A DNA stretch of 64,000 nucleotides from Winogradskyella sp. MH6 (lineage in GTDB: Bacteria; Bacteroidota; Bacteroidia; Flavobacteriales; Flavobacteriaceae). Position 1 is the first letter of the stretch. Each line of letters opens with the position of its first letter. The position numbers and the translations under genes are program-made. Of the stretch, positions 35,693 to 43,771 are shown in pieces. The notes below the pieces were generated by a model. That model saw nothing but the letters and a program-made list of their open reading frames with translations, did not search any database and was not told the origin of the DNA. Location: the NCBI RefSeq assembly GCF_022810765.1, contig NZ_CP094494.1, forward strand, positions 620,001-684,000, read 5' to 3'.

Positions 35693-37156
35693 CTACTTTT
35701 GTAATTGTTTTAAAAATTCTTGTACTGTTTTATAGTCATCAAAATCGAAGCGCTCGCCTTTTATTTCCTGATAGGTTTCGTGCCCTTTACCTGCAATTAA
35801 GATGATGTCTTTAGCTTCTGCCATTTGACATGCTGTTTTTATGGCTTGTTTTCTATCTGTTATTGATAATGTTTTTTTGAAATTTTGAGGTTCTACTCCT
35901 TTTTCCATATCCTCAATAATCGCTTCCGGAACTTCGCTTCGTGGGTTATCGCTTGTAAAAATCACTTTAGTGCTTAATGCTGAAGCAATATGCGCCATCT
36001 TTGGTCGCTTAGTTTTGTCTCTATCACCACCACAACCTACAACTGTAATTAACTCTTCATTTTTAGTACGAATACTATTTATAGTTTCAAGTACATTTTT
36101 TAGAGCATCTGGCGTGTGGGCATAATCAACAATTGCTGTTATCTTTTCTTCTGAAATGAAATACTGAAAACGACCAGATACATTATCTAATTCGCTTATC
36201 AATCTTAAAATTTCATCTTTTTCTAAACCCAATAATTCTGCTGCACCGTAAATAGCAAGGATATTGTACGCATTAAAACTTCCGATGAGTTTTGTCCAAA
36301 GCTCACTATCATTCACTTTCAGCAATAAACCGCTAAATTCGTTTTCTAAAATCTGTGCTCTGTAATCGGCATAATTCTTTAAGGCATAAGTGTATTTCTT
36401 AGCCTCAGTATTTTGTAACATCACCAAACCATTTTTATCATCCATGTTAGACAATGCAAATGCATCTTTTGGTAAGTGATCGAAAAATGCCTTTTTTACA
36501 TCTCTGTATTCCGCAAATGACTCGTGGTAATCTAAATGATCGTGTGATAGGTTGGTGAAAATTCCACCAGCAAACTTTAAACCTTCTGTTCTGCTTTGAT
36601 GAATACCATGTGAACTCGCTTCCATAAAACAGAATTCTACACCTTCATCATTCATAAGTTTTAGATACTTATTGATGGCTAATGAATCTGGTGTTGTATG
36701 GGTTGCTTTATATTCGGTATTATCTACCATAATTTTTACGGTTGACAACAATCCCACCTTATAACCTGCTTTTTTAAACAACTGATACAACAAACTCGTT
36801 ACTGTTGTTTTACCGTTAGTACCCGTAACACCTACTAGTTTTAAGTTTTCAGAAGGATGCTTAAAATAGTTGGCAGCCATAAAAGCCAAAGCTTGATTAG
36901 AATTTTCAACTTCAACATACGTAATTCCGTCTTGCAACGTCTCTGGTAACACCTCACAAACAATAGAGGTCGCACCATCTTTTATTGCTTTTTCTATATA
37001 GTTATGACCATCTGCTAGTGTTCCTCTAATTGCAATAAACACATCATCAGTTTCAACCTTGCGAGAATCAAATTCTATTTTGTTTACAGTAGTACTTGTA
37101 CTACCCACAACAGCATTTATAGTAACCTTATACAATATGTCTTTTAAAATCTTCAT
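35693..37156 (-). CDS. murE: UDP-MurNAc-tripeptide synthetase MurE (meso-diaminopimelate type)
   Basis: The 487-residue Mur ligase has ATP loop GTNGKTT at 112-118, TTPDSLA, EASSHGIHQSR, TNLSHDHLDYH and DYAHTPDAL. DNPR at 403-406 is the motif that recognises meso-diaminopimelate, so this cell should have DAP-type peptidoglycan as expected for Bacteroidota. It overlaps the PBP stop by 4 bases (ATGA-type) and abuts mraY. murF is not in this cluster, which is normal for the phylum. Confidence 0.97.
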   Translation of the reverse strand: MKILKDILYKVTINAVVGSTSTTVNKIEFDSRKVETDDVFIAIRGTLADGHNYIEKAIKDGATSIVCEVLPETLQDGITYVEVENSNQALAFMAANYFKHPSENLKLVGVTGTNGKTTVTSLLYQLFKKAGYKVGLLSTVKIMVDNTEYKATHTTPDSLAINKYLKLMNDEGVEFCFMEASSHGIHQSRTEGLKFAGGIFTNLSHDHLDYHESFAEYRDVKKAFFDHLPKDAFALSNMDDKNGLVMLQNTEAKKYTYALKNYADYRAQILENEFSGLLLKVNDSELWTKLIGSFNAYNILAIYGAAELLGLEKDEILRLISELDNVSGRFQYFISEEKITAIVDYAHTPDALKNVLETINSIRTKNEELITVVGCGGDRDKTKRPKMAHIASALSTKVIFTSDNPRSEVPEAIIEDMEKGVEPQNFKKTLSITDRKQAIKTACQMAEAKDIILIAGKGHETYQEIKGERFDFDDYKTVQEFLKQLQK

Positions 37157-39168
37157 GATGCCTCTAGAACAATTGTTTGATTAGGTTTTAATTTCTGATG
37201 CTTATCTACAGATTGGGATTTCACAGTACCACTACCTCTTAATTTCACCTTAACATTAACCTGAAGATTTTCCAATAAGGCAATAGCATCCATTGCTGGC
37301 ATCCCAACAACACTTGGCATCAATGCTTTGTACTTGTTTACATTATCGAAGTAATTCTCATAATCCTCATTAACTAGCTTATCATTAAAATCTAGTGTCT
37401 TTACATCGTCAATTAATGGTGTATCTGTATATATTTTTTGAGCAATGCGTTTGAAAACAGGACCAGAAACATCTGCACCATAATAACCCACTTTTGTACT
37501 TGGCTTATGAATCACGACAATGCATGAGTATTTTGGGTTATCCGCCGGAAAATATCCTGCAAAAGAAGAAATATACTTTTTATCCTTTCTCCATTCTTCG
37601 TAATTAGCATAGTCTGTACGCGCTGTACCTGTTTTACCTGCCATAGAAAAAGTTTCTGAGTACATGTTTTTTCCCGTGCCACGAATAACAATGTTTTTTA
37701 AAATATCTTTAATCTCTGCCAAGGTTTTATCTGAACAAATCTTATCTACCAAAACTTGCTTTTTGAATACTTCAACATGTTTATCGAATGACTTTACCGA
37801 ACGGATGAATCGTGGCTTTATCATTTCTCCATTATTTGCAATAGCATTATAAAACGCAAGCGTTTGCAACGGAGTCATTGTTAAGTTATAACCGTAAGCC
37901 ATGGATGGCAATGCATTTCTACTCCAATTAGACGCACCAGGTCTTGGAATATCTGGTTTCCCTTCTCCTATAATTGACACACCAAGTGGTTGATCTAATT
38001 TCCATTTACTTAGACGATCTAAAAACTTTTCTGGATTCTTCGAATAGTGATCATCAACTATTGTTGCCAAACCAATGTTTGAAGATACCTCCAAGGCTTT
38101 TGCAGCCGAAATCTTACCATAACCACCACGATGCGAATCGCTAATAGTTCTTCCGTAAAAATATTTCGTCCCGCTTTTAGTATCAACAATTGTAGAGGTG
38201 TCAATTACCTTATCCTCTAACGCAGCAATCATTGCCATAGTCTTAAAGGTAGAACCTGGCTCATGGCTTTCTCCCACCGCATAGTTCAGCTTCTCGTAAT
38301 AGGTTCCTTTAGAAGTTCTTGCCAAATTAGAAATTGCTCTAATCTCACCCGTTTTCACTTCCATCACCACAACACAACCATGCTCTGCCTCATACTTTTC
38401 AAGTTGACCTAAAAGCGAATGATGTGCTATATCTTGAATATTAACATCTATAGTCGTATACACATCGTAACCATCTTGTGGTTCTACCTGATCAAAATCT
38501 GCAATTGGTTTCCACTGTCCGTTACCTATCTTTTGTTTTAAACGTTTTCCTTTTACTCCACGTAAATATTTTTCACCAAAAGCTCCATCAATCCCAACCC
38601 TTGTCGCATATTGGTTTTCATCAACACGCTCATAACCTATAGATCTTGCCGCAATTTCACCCATTGGATGCTCTCGACGCGTTGTTTGCTCCACAATTAA
38701 TCCACCACCAATAGCACCTTTATTGAGTAAAGGGAAGTTTCTCAACCTGATATAATCTGAGTAGCTAATATTTCTAGCAAGTAAAAAATATCTGTTTTTG
38801 TTTCTTCGTGCTTTTCTAATAATGTCTTTATAGTAAGAAGCCGATTTTCCTTTATACACAGAAAGTGAATCTGCTAAAGCACCAATATGCTCATCGAACA
38901 CCGCTTGCTGCGCTTGCACCGCATCAAGCCTTATATCGTATTTAGGTATAGATGTCGCTAATAAACTTCCGTCTGCAGAGTACACATTACCTCGATTAGG
39001 CTCTATATCAAAATCCTTAACCGTTCTTTTTTCTGCTAACTGACGGTATTCTTCACCTTGGATAAACTGAATACTAACCAGCTTAAATACCACAGCAAGC
39101 GCAAACACAAACATGATGCCTGCCACAAAGTATAATCTGTTTAATATGTTAGTTTCTGTTGTTGCCAA
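37153..39168 (-). CDS. ftsI: Class B penicillin-binding protein (FtsI/PBP3-like) with PASTA domain
   Basis: The 671-residue transpeptidase has one N-terminal membrane segment (about 12-32) and a pedestal starting VKDFDIEPNRGNVYSADG. Active-site motifs are STFK at 306-309, SSN at 362-364 and KTGT at 512-515. The end (about 615-671, MPSVVGMPAMDAIALLENL) is a PASTA domain, found in Gram-positive and Bacteroidota septal PBPs but not in E. coli FtsI. It crosslinks septal peptidoglycan with FtsW. It is preceded by the FtsL-like gene after 33 bases. Confidence 0.95.
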   Translation of the reverse strand: MATTETNILNRLYFVAGIMFVFALAVVFKLVSIQFIQGEEYRQLAEKRTVKDFDIEPNRGNVYSADGSLLATSIPKYDIRLDAVQAQQAVFDEHIGALADSLSVYKGKSASYYKDIIRKARRNKNRYFLLARNISYSDYIRLRNFPLLNKGAIGGGLIVEQTTRREHPMGEIAARSIGYERVDENQYATRVGIDGAFGEKYLRGVKGKRLKQKIGNGQWKPIADFDQVEPQDGYDVYTTIDVNIQDIAHHSLLGQLEKYEAEHGCVVVMEVKTGEIRAISNLARTSKGTYYEKLNYAVGESHEPGSTFKTMAMIAALEDKVIDTSTIVDTKSGTKYFYGRTISDSHRGGYGKISAAKALEVSSNIGLATIVDDHYSKNPEKFLDRLSKWKLDQPLGVSIIGEGKPDIPRPGASNWSRNALPSMAYGYNLTMTPLQTLAFYNAIANNGEMIKPRFIRSVKSFDKHVEVFKKQVLVDKICSDKTLAEIKDILKNIVIRGTGKNMYSETFSMAGKTGTARTDYANYEEWRKDKKYISSFAGYFPADNPKYSCIVVIHKPSTKVGYYGADVSGPVFKRIAQKIYTDTPLIDDVKTLDFNDKLVNEDYENYFDNVNKYKALMPSVVGMPAMDAIALLENLQVNVKVKLRGSGTVKSQSVDKHQKLKPNQTIVLEAS

Positions 39169-39201
39169 AGTTTATTATTACCTTGTTTATTTTTATTAAC
39201 T

Positions 39202-39522
39202 CTACTCTTCCGAACTAAGTACCTTAATTTTTGTTGGTGGAATCTCAGAAATATGAATTCCTTTATCTGCCACTTTATTTATGATGGTCGATTCCATTTT
39301 TAATCGCATTAGTTTTGAACGACCATCAACAAATGCAGATCTTAATTCTTTTACCTCGTTATTGAGCTTCGCAATTTCATACACCTTTTTATCAGCACTA
39401 TGAGAACTGGCAATCATTATGATGGCTAGAAATGAAATAAAAATGATGATGCGCCAATTTTTAAACGAATCATCACTGATTAGAAACTTACCTCTTAATA
39501 TGCTGTAGATACTTTTCTTCAT
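39202..39522 (-). CDS. ftsL: FtsL-like small bitopic division protein
   Basis: The 106-residue protein has a short cytoplasmic head, one membrane segment (about 27-43, IIIFISFLAIIMIASS) and a coiled-coil-like periplasmic part (VYEIAKLNNEVKELRSAFVDGRSKLMRLKMES). It ends in IHISEIPPTKIKV. Size, topology and position between rsmH and the PBP fit FtsL of Bacteroidota, which is too divergent for sequence identity alone. It should activate FtsW/FtsI with FtsQ. It overlaps rsmH by 4 bases. Confidence 0.85.
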   Translation of the reverse strand: MKKSIYSILRGKFLISDDSFKNWRIIIFISFLAIIMIASSHSADKKVYEIAKLNNEVKELRSAFVDGRSKLMRLKMESTIINKVADKGIHISEIPPTKIKVLSSEE

Positions 39523-40415
39523 ATTTTTTCAGCAATTCGAAGTTTTGCACTTCGCGCTCTATTGTTCATTTTTATTTCTGATTCTGATGACACAATTAAA
39601 CCACCTACTTTTTTTAATGGCACTTCAAAATTCCCAAAGACATCGCGCTCAGGCTCTCCCTCAAACATTCCACTTCTTATAAAGCGTTTTACCAATCTAT
39701 CTTCTAATGAGTGATAGGAAATAAAACTTAACCTTCCACCTTTTTTTAGAATCTCTGGCATTTGCAAAAGCAATTCTTTCAACACTTGGATTTCTTGATT
39801 GACCTCTATTCTAATAGCTTGATAGATTTGGGCTAAAACCTTATTCTCTTTTCTATGGTTAAGAAACTTCTTCAACACCAACTTTAACTGCTCACTTGTT
39901 TCAATCGGCTCAACTTTACGCTCTGAAACTATAACTCTTGCCATAGCTGGCGCTTGTCTTAACTCACCATATTGTAAAAGAACATCTCTTAGTTGTTCTT
40001 CCTCGTATTCATTGATGACCTCATATGCAGATAATTTGCTGTCCTGATTCATTCGCATATCAAGCTTCGCTTCAAATCGTGTTGAAAAACCACGTTCAGC
40101 AACATCAAACTGATGAGACGACACTCCAAAATCCGCCAACACGCCATCAACCTCCTTTACACCATAAAACCTCAAAAACCGTTTGATGTATCTAAAATTT
40201 TCATTGATAAGCACAAAACGACCATCATCAATTTTATTAGCTAAAGCATCTTTATCCTGATCGAAGGCATACAATTTTCCTTCATCACCTAACCTAGACA
40301 AGATTTCTCGACTGTGGCCACCACCACCAAATGTGACATCCACATAAACGCCATCTGGTTTTATATCTAAACCATCAACTGTTTCTTTGAGTAAAACTGC
40401 ATTATGATACTCCAT
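39519..40415 (-). CDS. rsmH: 16S rRNA (cytosine(1402)-N(4))-methyltransferase RsmH (MraW)
   Basis: I choose ATG at 40415, giving MEYHNAVLLKETVDGL, the usual RsmH N-terminus. Upstream Met codons at 40421-40427 add only four residues. The SAM-binding DVTFGGGGHS motif lies at about 28-37, DGVLADFGVSSHQFD and ERGFSTRFEAKLDMRM follow, and ISYHSLEDRLVKRF lies near the end. It methylates C1402 of 16S rRNA. It overlaps the mraZ stop by 14 bases. Confidence 0.96.
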   Translation of the reverse strand: MEYHNAVLLKETVDGLDIKPDGVYVDVTFGGGGHSREILSRLGDEGKLYAFDQDKDALANKIDDGRFVLINENFRYIKRFLRFYGVKEVDGVLADFGVSSHQFDVAERGFSTRFEAKLDMRMNQDSKLSAYEVINEYEEEQLRDVLLQYGELRQAPAMARVIVSERKVEPIETSEQLKLVLKKFLNHRKENKVLAQIYQAIRIEVNQEIQVLKELLLQMPEILKKGGRLSFISYHSLEDRLVKRFIRSGMFEGEPERDVFGNFEVPLKKVGGLIVSSESEIKMNNRARSAKLRIAEKI

Positions 40416-40872
40416 GGTCATCATCATCTTGTCCCATTACTTCCTCAGCTAAATCCGCAAAATCTGATGCTGCATCATCAATAGCTTGCTCGTATTTATT
40501 CTTATCCCAAATCTCAATGATATTTACAGCAGAAGCCAACACCACTTCTTTTGAAATCCCTGAAAAACCGATTAAATCTTTTGGGATCAACAAACGACCT
40601 GCACTATCAACCTCCACCACCTTTACACCTGCTGTAAAGCGTCTTATAAAGTCGTTGTTCTTTTTCTTAAAACGATTGAGTTTATTCACCTTAGTCATCA
40701 ACGCATTCCATTCAGACATAGGATACAACTCCAAACACGGCTGAAACACCGCACGCTTAAGCACAAAACCATCCTGTAAAGCAGCAGACAATTGCTTTTT
40801 TAGCGCAGCAGGGACCATTAGCCTCCCTTTTGCATCTGCCTTACACTCGTATGTTCCAATAAATGAATTCAA
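40402..40872 (-). CDS. mraZ: Transcriptional regulator MraZ, TTG start
   Basis: The 156-residue protein has two AbrB-like repeats: FIGTYECKADAKGRLMVPAALKKQL (first) and VKVVEVDSAGRLLIPKDLIGFSGI (second), each with the DxxGRxxxP core. The start is TTG at 40872: the frame is closed by TAA at 40893-40891, no ATG lies between, and an AAGGG ribosome-binding site is 5-9 bases upstream. MraZ forms rings that bind repeats in its own promoter and represses the dcw operon in bacteria where this was tested. Three suitable boxes lie upstream (40921-40950). Confidence 0.94.
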   Translation of the reverse strand: MNSFIGTYECKADAKGRLMVPAALKKQLSAALQDGFVLKRAVFQPCLELYPMSEWNALMTKVNKLNRFKKKNNDFIRRFTAGVKVVEVDSAGRLLIPKDLIGFSGISKEVVLASAVNIIEIWDKNKYEQAIDDAASDFADLAEEVMGQDDDDHGVS

Positions 40873-40905
40873 TACCCTTGATTTTCCACTTTAACGTTTA
40901 AGAAT

Positions 40906-40913
40906 CAAATATA
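40906..40913 (-). promoter_or_regulatory. -7 box of the dcw operon promoter
   Basis: On the minus strand this is TATATTTG, an exact TAnnTTTG match, 33 bases before the mraZ TTG start. ATTG lies only 15 bases upstream, inside an MraZ box, so the -33 element is weak. Confidence 0.6.
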
Positions 40914-40920
40914 TTGAAAA

Positions 40921-40950
40921 ATTTACCACAATTTACCACAGACTCCCACT
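40921..40950 (-). promoter_or_regulatory. Three MraZ boxes (10-bp-spaced GTGG repeats)
   Basis: On the minus strand GTGGG (from 40949), GTGGT (from 40939) and GTGGT (from 40929) recur every 10 bases, with AAAT between the last two. MraZ boxes in other phyla are TGGG-type repeats with the same 10-bp step. They lie directly upstream of the -7 box, so binding should block RNA polymerase. Confidence 0.8.
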
Positions 40951-41172
40951 TTTGTTGATAAGTTTTGAATTTTGATATTTTTTAAAATCAAAAAGCCCAA
41001 TAAAATCAATACACCAGAAGAAATTTTTGAAGTGGTGTTTATCAACAGATTAGAAACACAAATTTTGTTTTAGAGGTACCAAAATTTAGATTCAATTCAA
41101 GAATCACTTGATTAGTGTATGTATATTTTTTTTCATTTCTGTTTAAGTGATTTATAAATAAAAAAAATCATG

Positions 41173-41180
41173 TACTTTTG
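41173..41180 (+). promoter_or_regulatory. -7 box upstream of the alpha/beta hydrolase gene
   Basis: TACTTTTG matches TAnnTTTG exactly and lies 28 bases before the ATG. No clear -33 TTTG is seen at the right distance. Confidence 0.45.
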
Positions 41181-41208
41181 TTTTTAACACTAAGCACTAA
41201 TGTTATAG

Positions 41209-41973
41209 ATGACACACCTTTTAAAAAAAGAAAAGGATTATAGATATATTGAAGTAGGTGAAGGCACACCAATTATAGTGCTTCACGGTTTAATGGGAGG
41301 ATTGAGTAATTTTGATGCTGTGACCCGTTTTTTTGGCAATAATGGCTACAAAATTATTATTCCAGAACTCCCAATATACACTATGTCTCTGTTAAAAACC
41401 AATGTTAAAAGTTTTGCCAATTACCTAAAAGACTTCATAGAATTTAAAGGTCTTGACAATGTTATCCTACTAGGAAATTCATTAGGTGGACACATTGGAC
41501 TATACCATACTAAATTATATCCCAAAAAAATAAAAGCACTTGTTATTACAGGTAGTTCTGGCCTATACGAAAGTGCTATGGGTAGTGGTTATACAAAACG
41601 TAGCGACTATGAGGTCATAAAGAAAAAAGCCCAAGACGTTTTTTACGATCCTGCCGTAGCAACAAAAGAAATTGTGGATGAAGTTTACGAAACCGTAAAT
41701 GATAGAAATAAGCTAATAAAAACCTTAGCCATTGCCAAAAGTGCTATAAGACACAATATGGCTAAAGACCTTCCAAAAATGCAAACACCAACTTGTATTA
41801 TTTGGGGAAAAAATGATACCGTAACTCCACCTGAAGTTGCAGAAGAATTTCACGAGCTTTTACCAGATTCTGATTTATTTTGGATTGATAAGTGTGGACA
41901 CGCAGCTATGATGGAACATCCTGAAGAATTCAATAAAATATTGAATGATTGGTTAGAATCAAGAGGTCTATAA
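41209..41973 (+). CDS. Alpha/beta hydrolase
   Basis: The 254-residue cytoplasmic protein has the oxyanion region LHGLMGG (25-31) and the nucleophile elbow GNSLGG with Ser91. An acidic residue lies in WGKNDTVTPP and a His in DKCGHAAMMEHPEEF, completing a catalytic triad. The substrate is unknown; the fold covers esterases, C-C hydrolases and lipases. It is followed after 30 bases by engB on the same strand, an arrangement that suggests co-transcription but does not reveal the function. Confidence 0.85.
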   Translation: MTHLLKKEKDYRYIEVGEGTPIIVLHGLMGGLSNFDAVTRFFGNNGYKIIIPELPIYTMSLLKTNVKSFANYLKDFIEFKGLDNVILLGNSLGGHIGLYHTKLYPKKIKALVITGSSGLYESAMGSGYTKRSDYEVIKKKAQDVFYDPAVATKEIVDEVYETVNDRNKLIKTLAIAKSAIRHNMAKDLPKMQTPTCIIWGKNDTVTPPEVAEEFHELLPDSDLFWIDKCGHAAMMEHPEEFNKILNDWLESRGL

Positions 41974-42003
41974 AAAGAGGCTTCTACTCTCACAGAAATT
42001 ATC

Positions 42004-42618
42004 ATGAAGATAAAATCAGCTGAATTTGTAATGAGCAATTCTGATGTGGCAAAATGCCCTAAGAATCGTATTCCTGAATATGCATTTATAGGAAGAAGTA
42101 ATGTTGGCAAGTCATCTTTAATCAACATGCTTACCGACAGAAAGAGCTTAGCAAAAACGTCGGGACGACCAGGAAAAACACAGCTTATTAATCATTTTAT
42201 TATTAATGACAATTGGTATTTAGTGGACTTACCTGGCTATGGTTATGCCAGAGTTTCAAAAACTTCAAAAAAGAAGTTTCAGAAATTTATCACCAATTAT
42301 TTTGAGCAAAGACAACAATTGGTTTCTGCTTTTGTTTTGGTTGATATTAGACACAAACCTCAAACTATAGATTTAGAGTTTATGCAATATTTGGGCGAAA
42401 ATGGTATTCCGTTCGGAATTATTTTCACCAAAGCAGATAAGCTTAAACCTAACGCTATAGACAATCATGTTGAAGACTATTGCAAAGAATTGCTAAAAAC
42501 CTGGGAAGAAGTACCTCCTTATTTTATTACTTCGTCTTCTAAAAAAATAGGTCAAGATGATGTTTTAGACTTCATTGAAGCGACAAACGAAGAAATTGAA
42601 GCTTTGAAAAACGAATAA
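42004..42618 (+). CDS. engB: Ribosome biogenesis GTPase EngB (YihA/YsxC)
   Basis: The 204-residue TRAFAC GTPase has the P loop GRSNVGKS at 30-37, G3 DLPGYG at 75-80 and G4 TKADK, followed by the G5 region TSSSKKIG. The N-terminal [19 protein letters not shown] is typical of EngB. It assists late assembly of the 50S subunit. It converges with the ABC permease gene, with only 4 bases between the two stops. Confidence 0.96.
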   Translation: MKIKSAEFVMSNSDVAKCPKNRIPEYAFIGRSNVGKSSLINMLTDRKSLAKTSGRPGKTQLINHFIINDNWYLVDLPGYGYARVSKTSKKKFQKFITNYFEQRQQLVSAFVLVDIRHKPQTIDLEFMQYLGENGIPFGIIFTKADKLKPNAIDNHVEDYCKELLKTWEEVPPYFITSSSKKIGQDDVLDFIEATNEEIEALKNE

Positions 42619-42622
42619 GTTT

Positions 42623-43717
42623 CTAAGCCTTCACATCTAAAGCATCACGCAGAGCATTACCAACCAACATAAATGCCATCACCAAAAGCATAATGCAAAT
42701 TCCCGGAATTAATGCTAAATATGGTTTACCTAGAATTATATAATTGTAGTGGTCTTTGATCATTGCTCCCCAACTTGCCATTGGTGGTTGTGCTCCTATT
42801 CCTAAAAAACTAAGTCCACTTTCAATAAGTATTGCAGCTGCAAAATTAGCTGCTGAAATCACAATTAAAGGCCCAAAAATATTAGGTAAAATATGTTTTG
42901 TTATAATTCTGTAATCTGTATAGCCTAAAGCCCTGGCAGCAGTAACATATTGCATCTCTTTAGCACTTATAATTTGTCCTCGCACCACTCTTGCCACTTC
43001 TACCCACATTGTTAATCCTACAGCTATAAACACCTGCCAAAAGCCCTTTCCTAAAGCCAAGGTAATTGCTATAACCAATAGCAGTGTTGGTATAGACCAT
43101 GTTACATTAATAATCCACATGATTATTGCATCTACCTTACCACCATAGTAACCCGCTAGACTTCCCATTAAAAGCCCAACTACCAAAGAAATAAAAACCG
43201 CAATAAAACCAATAAAAAACGAAATACGCGACCCAATTAAAATACGGCTTAGATAGTCTCTTCCATATTTATCCGTACCAAAAATGAAACTTCGGTTTTC
43301 GATGTAAGATTTATAATCTGAATTCTGAAAACGATCTAAATTTATTTGCTTTTCTATGCCTTGGAGACCATCTGAAGCATATTCAACATAAGTCAGCATA
43401 TTATCTTTTACCTCATAAGACTGAACAGGAATTTCCGTATCTGTATTCTGAGCTCCAAAAAAAAGTTTAGACAAGAAACTCTGTTCGGATTTAATACTCG
43501 ATGGAAGCGTTAATATCTGAGCCTGAAATCCAGGAGGTTTTGAGTGAATAGACAAATGCATCTGGTTAGCATTCTTAGAAGCATCTGGAGCAAATACATA
43601 GGCAAAAACTGAGACCAAACCTATGCAAGCAATTATCCCTAAACTGAAAACGCCCCAAAAGTTCTTTTTAAACTTTTGAAGCGCTAAACTTGTTAATGAG
43701 TTGCGTTGATTTTTCAT
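42623..43717 (-). CDS. ABC transporter permease, OppC/DppC family
   Basis: The 364-residue protein has an N-terminal segment (about 18-40), a soluble insert of about 100 residues and five further membrane segments. FGTDKYGRDYLSRILIGSRISFFIGF marks the OppC/DppC domain start, and EMQYVTAARALGYTDYRIITKHILPNI is the EAA loop that meets the ATPase. The family forms half of the channel of di- and oligopeptide importers. No OppB, ATPase or binding protein is next to it, so its partners are elsewhere. It lies 54 bases downstream of the Prc-type protease on the same strand. Confidence 0.88.
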   Translation of the reverse strand: MKNQRNSLTSLALQKFKKNFWGVFSLGIIACIGLVSVFAYVFAPDASKNANQMHLSIHSKPPGFQAQILTLPSSIKSEQSFLSKLFFGAQNTDTEIPVQSYEVKDNMLTYVEYASDGLQGIEKQINLDRFQNSDYKSYIENRSFIFGTDKYGRDYLSRILIGSRISFFIGFIAVFISLVVGLLMGSLAGYYGGKVDAIIMWIINVTWSIPTLLLVIAITLALGKGFWQVFIAVGLTMWVEVARVVRGQIISAKEMQYVTAARALGYTDYRIITKHILPNIFGPLIVISAANFAAAILIESGLSFLGIGAQPPMASWGAMIKDHYNYIILGKPYLALIPGICIMLLVMAFMLVGNALRDALDVKA

Positions 43718-43727
43718 TTTCTAAAAA

Positions 43728-43755
43728 CACCCCTAAAGTCCCGTCAAGGGGACAA
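43728..43755. repeat. Short G/C-rich palindrome between protease and permease genes
   Basis: GTCCC (43738-43742) pairs with GGGAC (43749-43753), with ACCCCTAAA before it. The motif resembles a CCCCTAAA...GGGGAC intergenic repeat I recall from flavobacteria. It could also act as a weak processing stem. Confidence 0.3.
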
Positions 43756-43771
43756 TCCTATGGATAAAGAT

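Larger units (their letters stand above)
40873..41208. other. Divergent control region between mraZ and the hydrolase gene
   Basis: This 336-base A/T-rich gap holds the dcw promoter with its MraZ boxes on the minus strand and a -7 box for the hydrolase gene on the plus strand. Nothing coding or repeated is seen in the middle (40960-41160). Confidence 0.65.
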
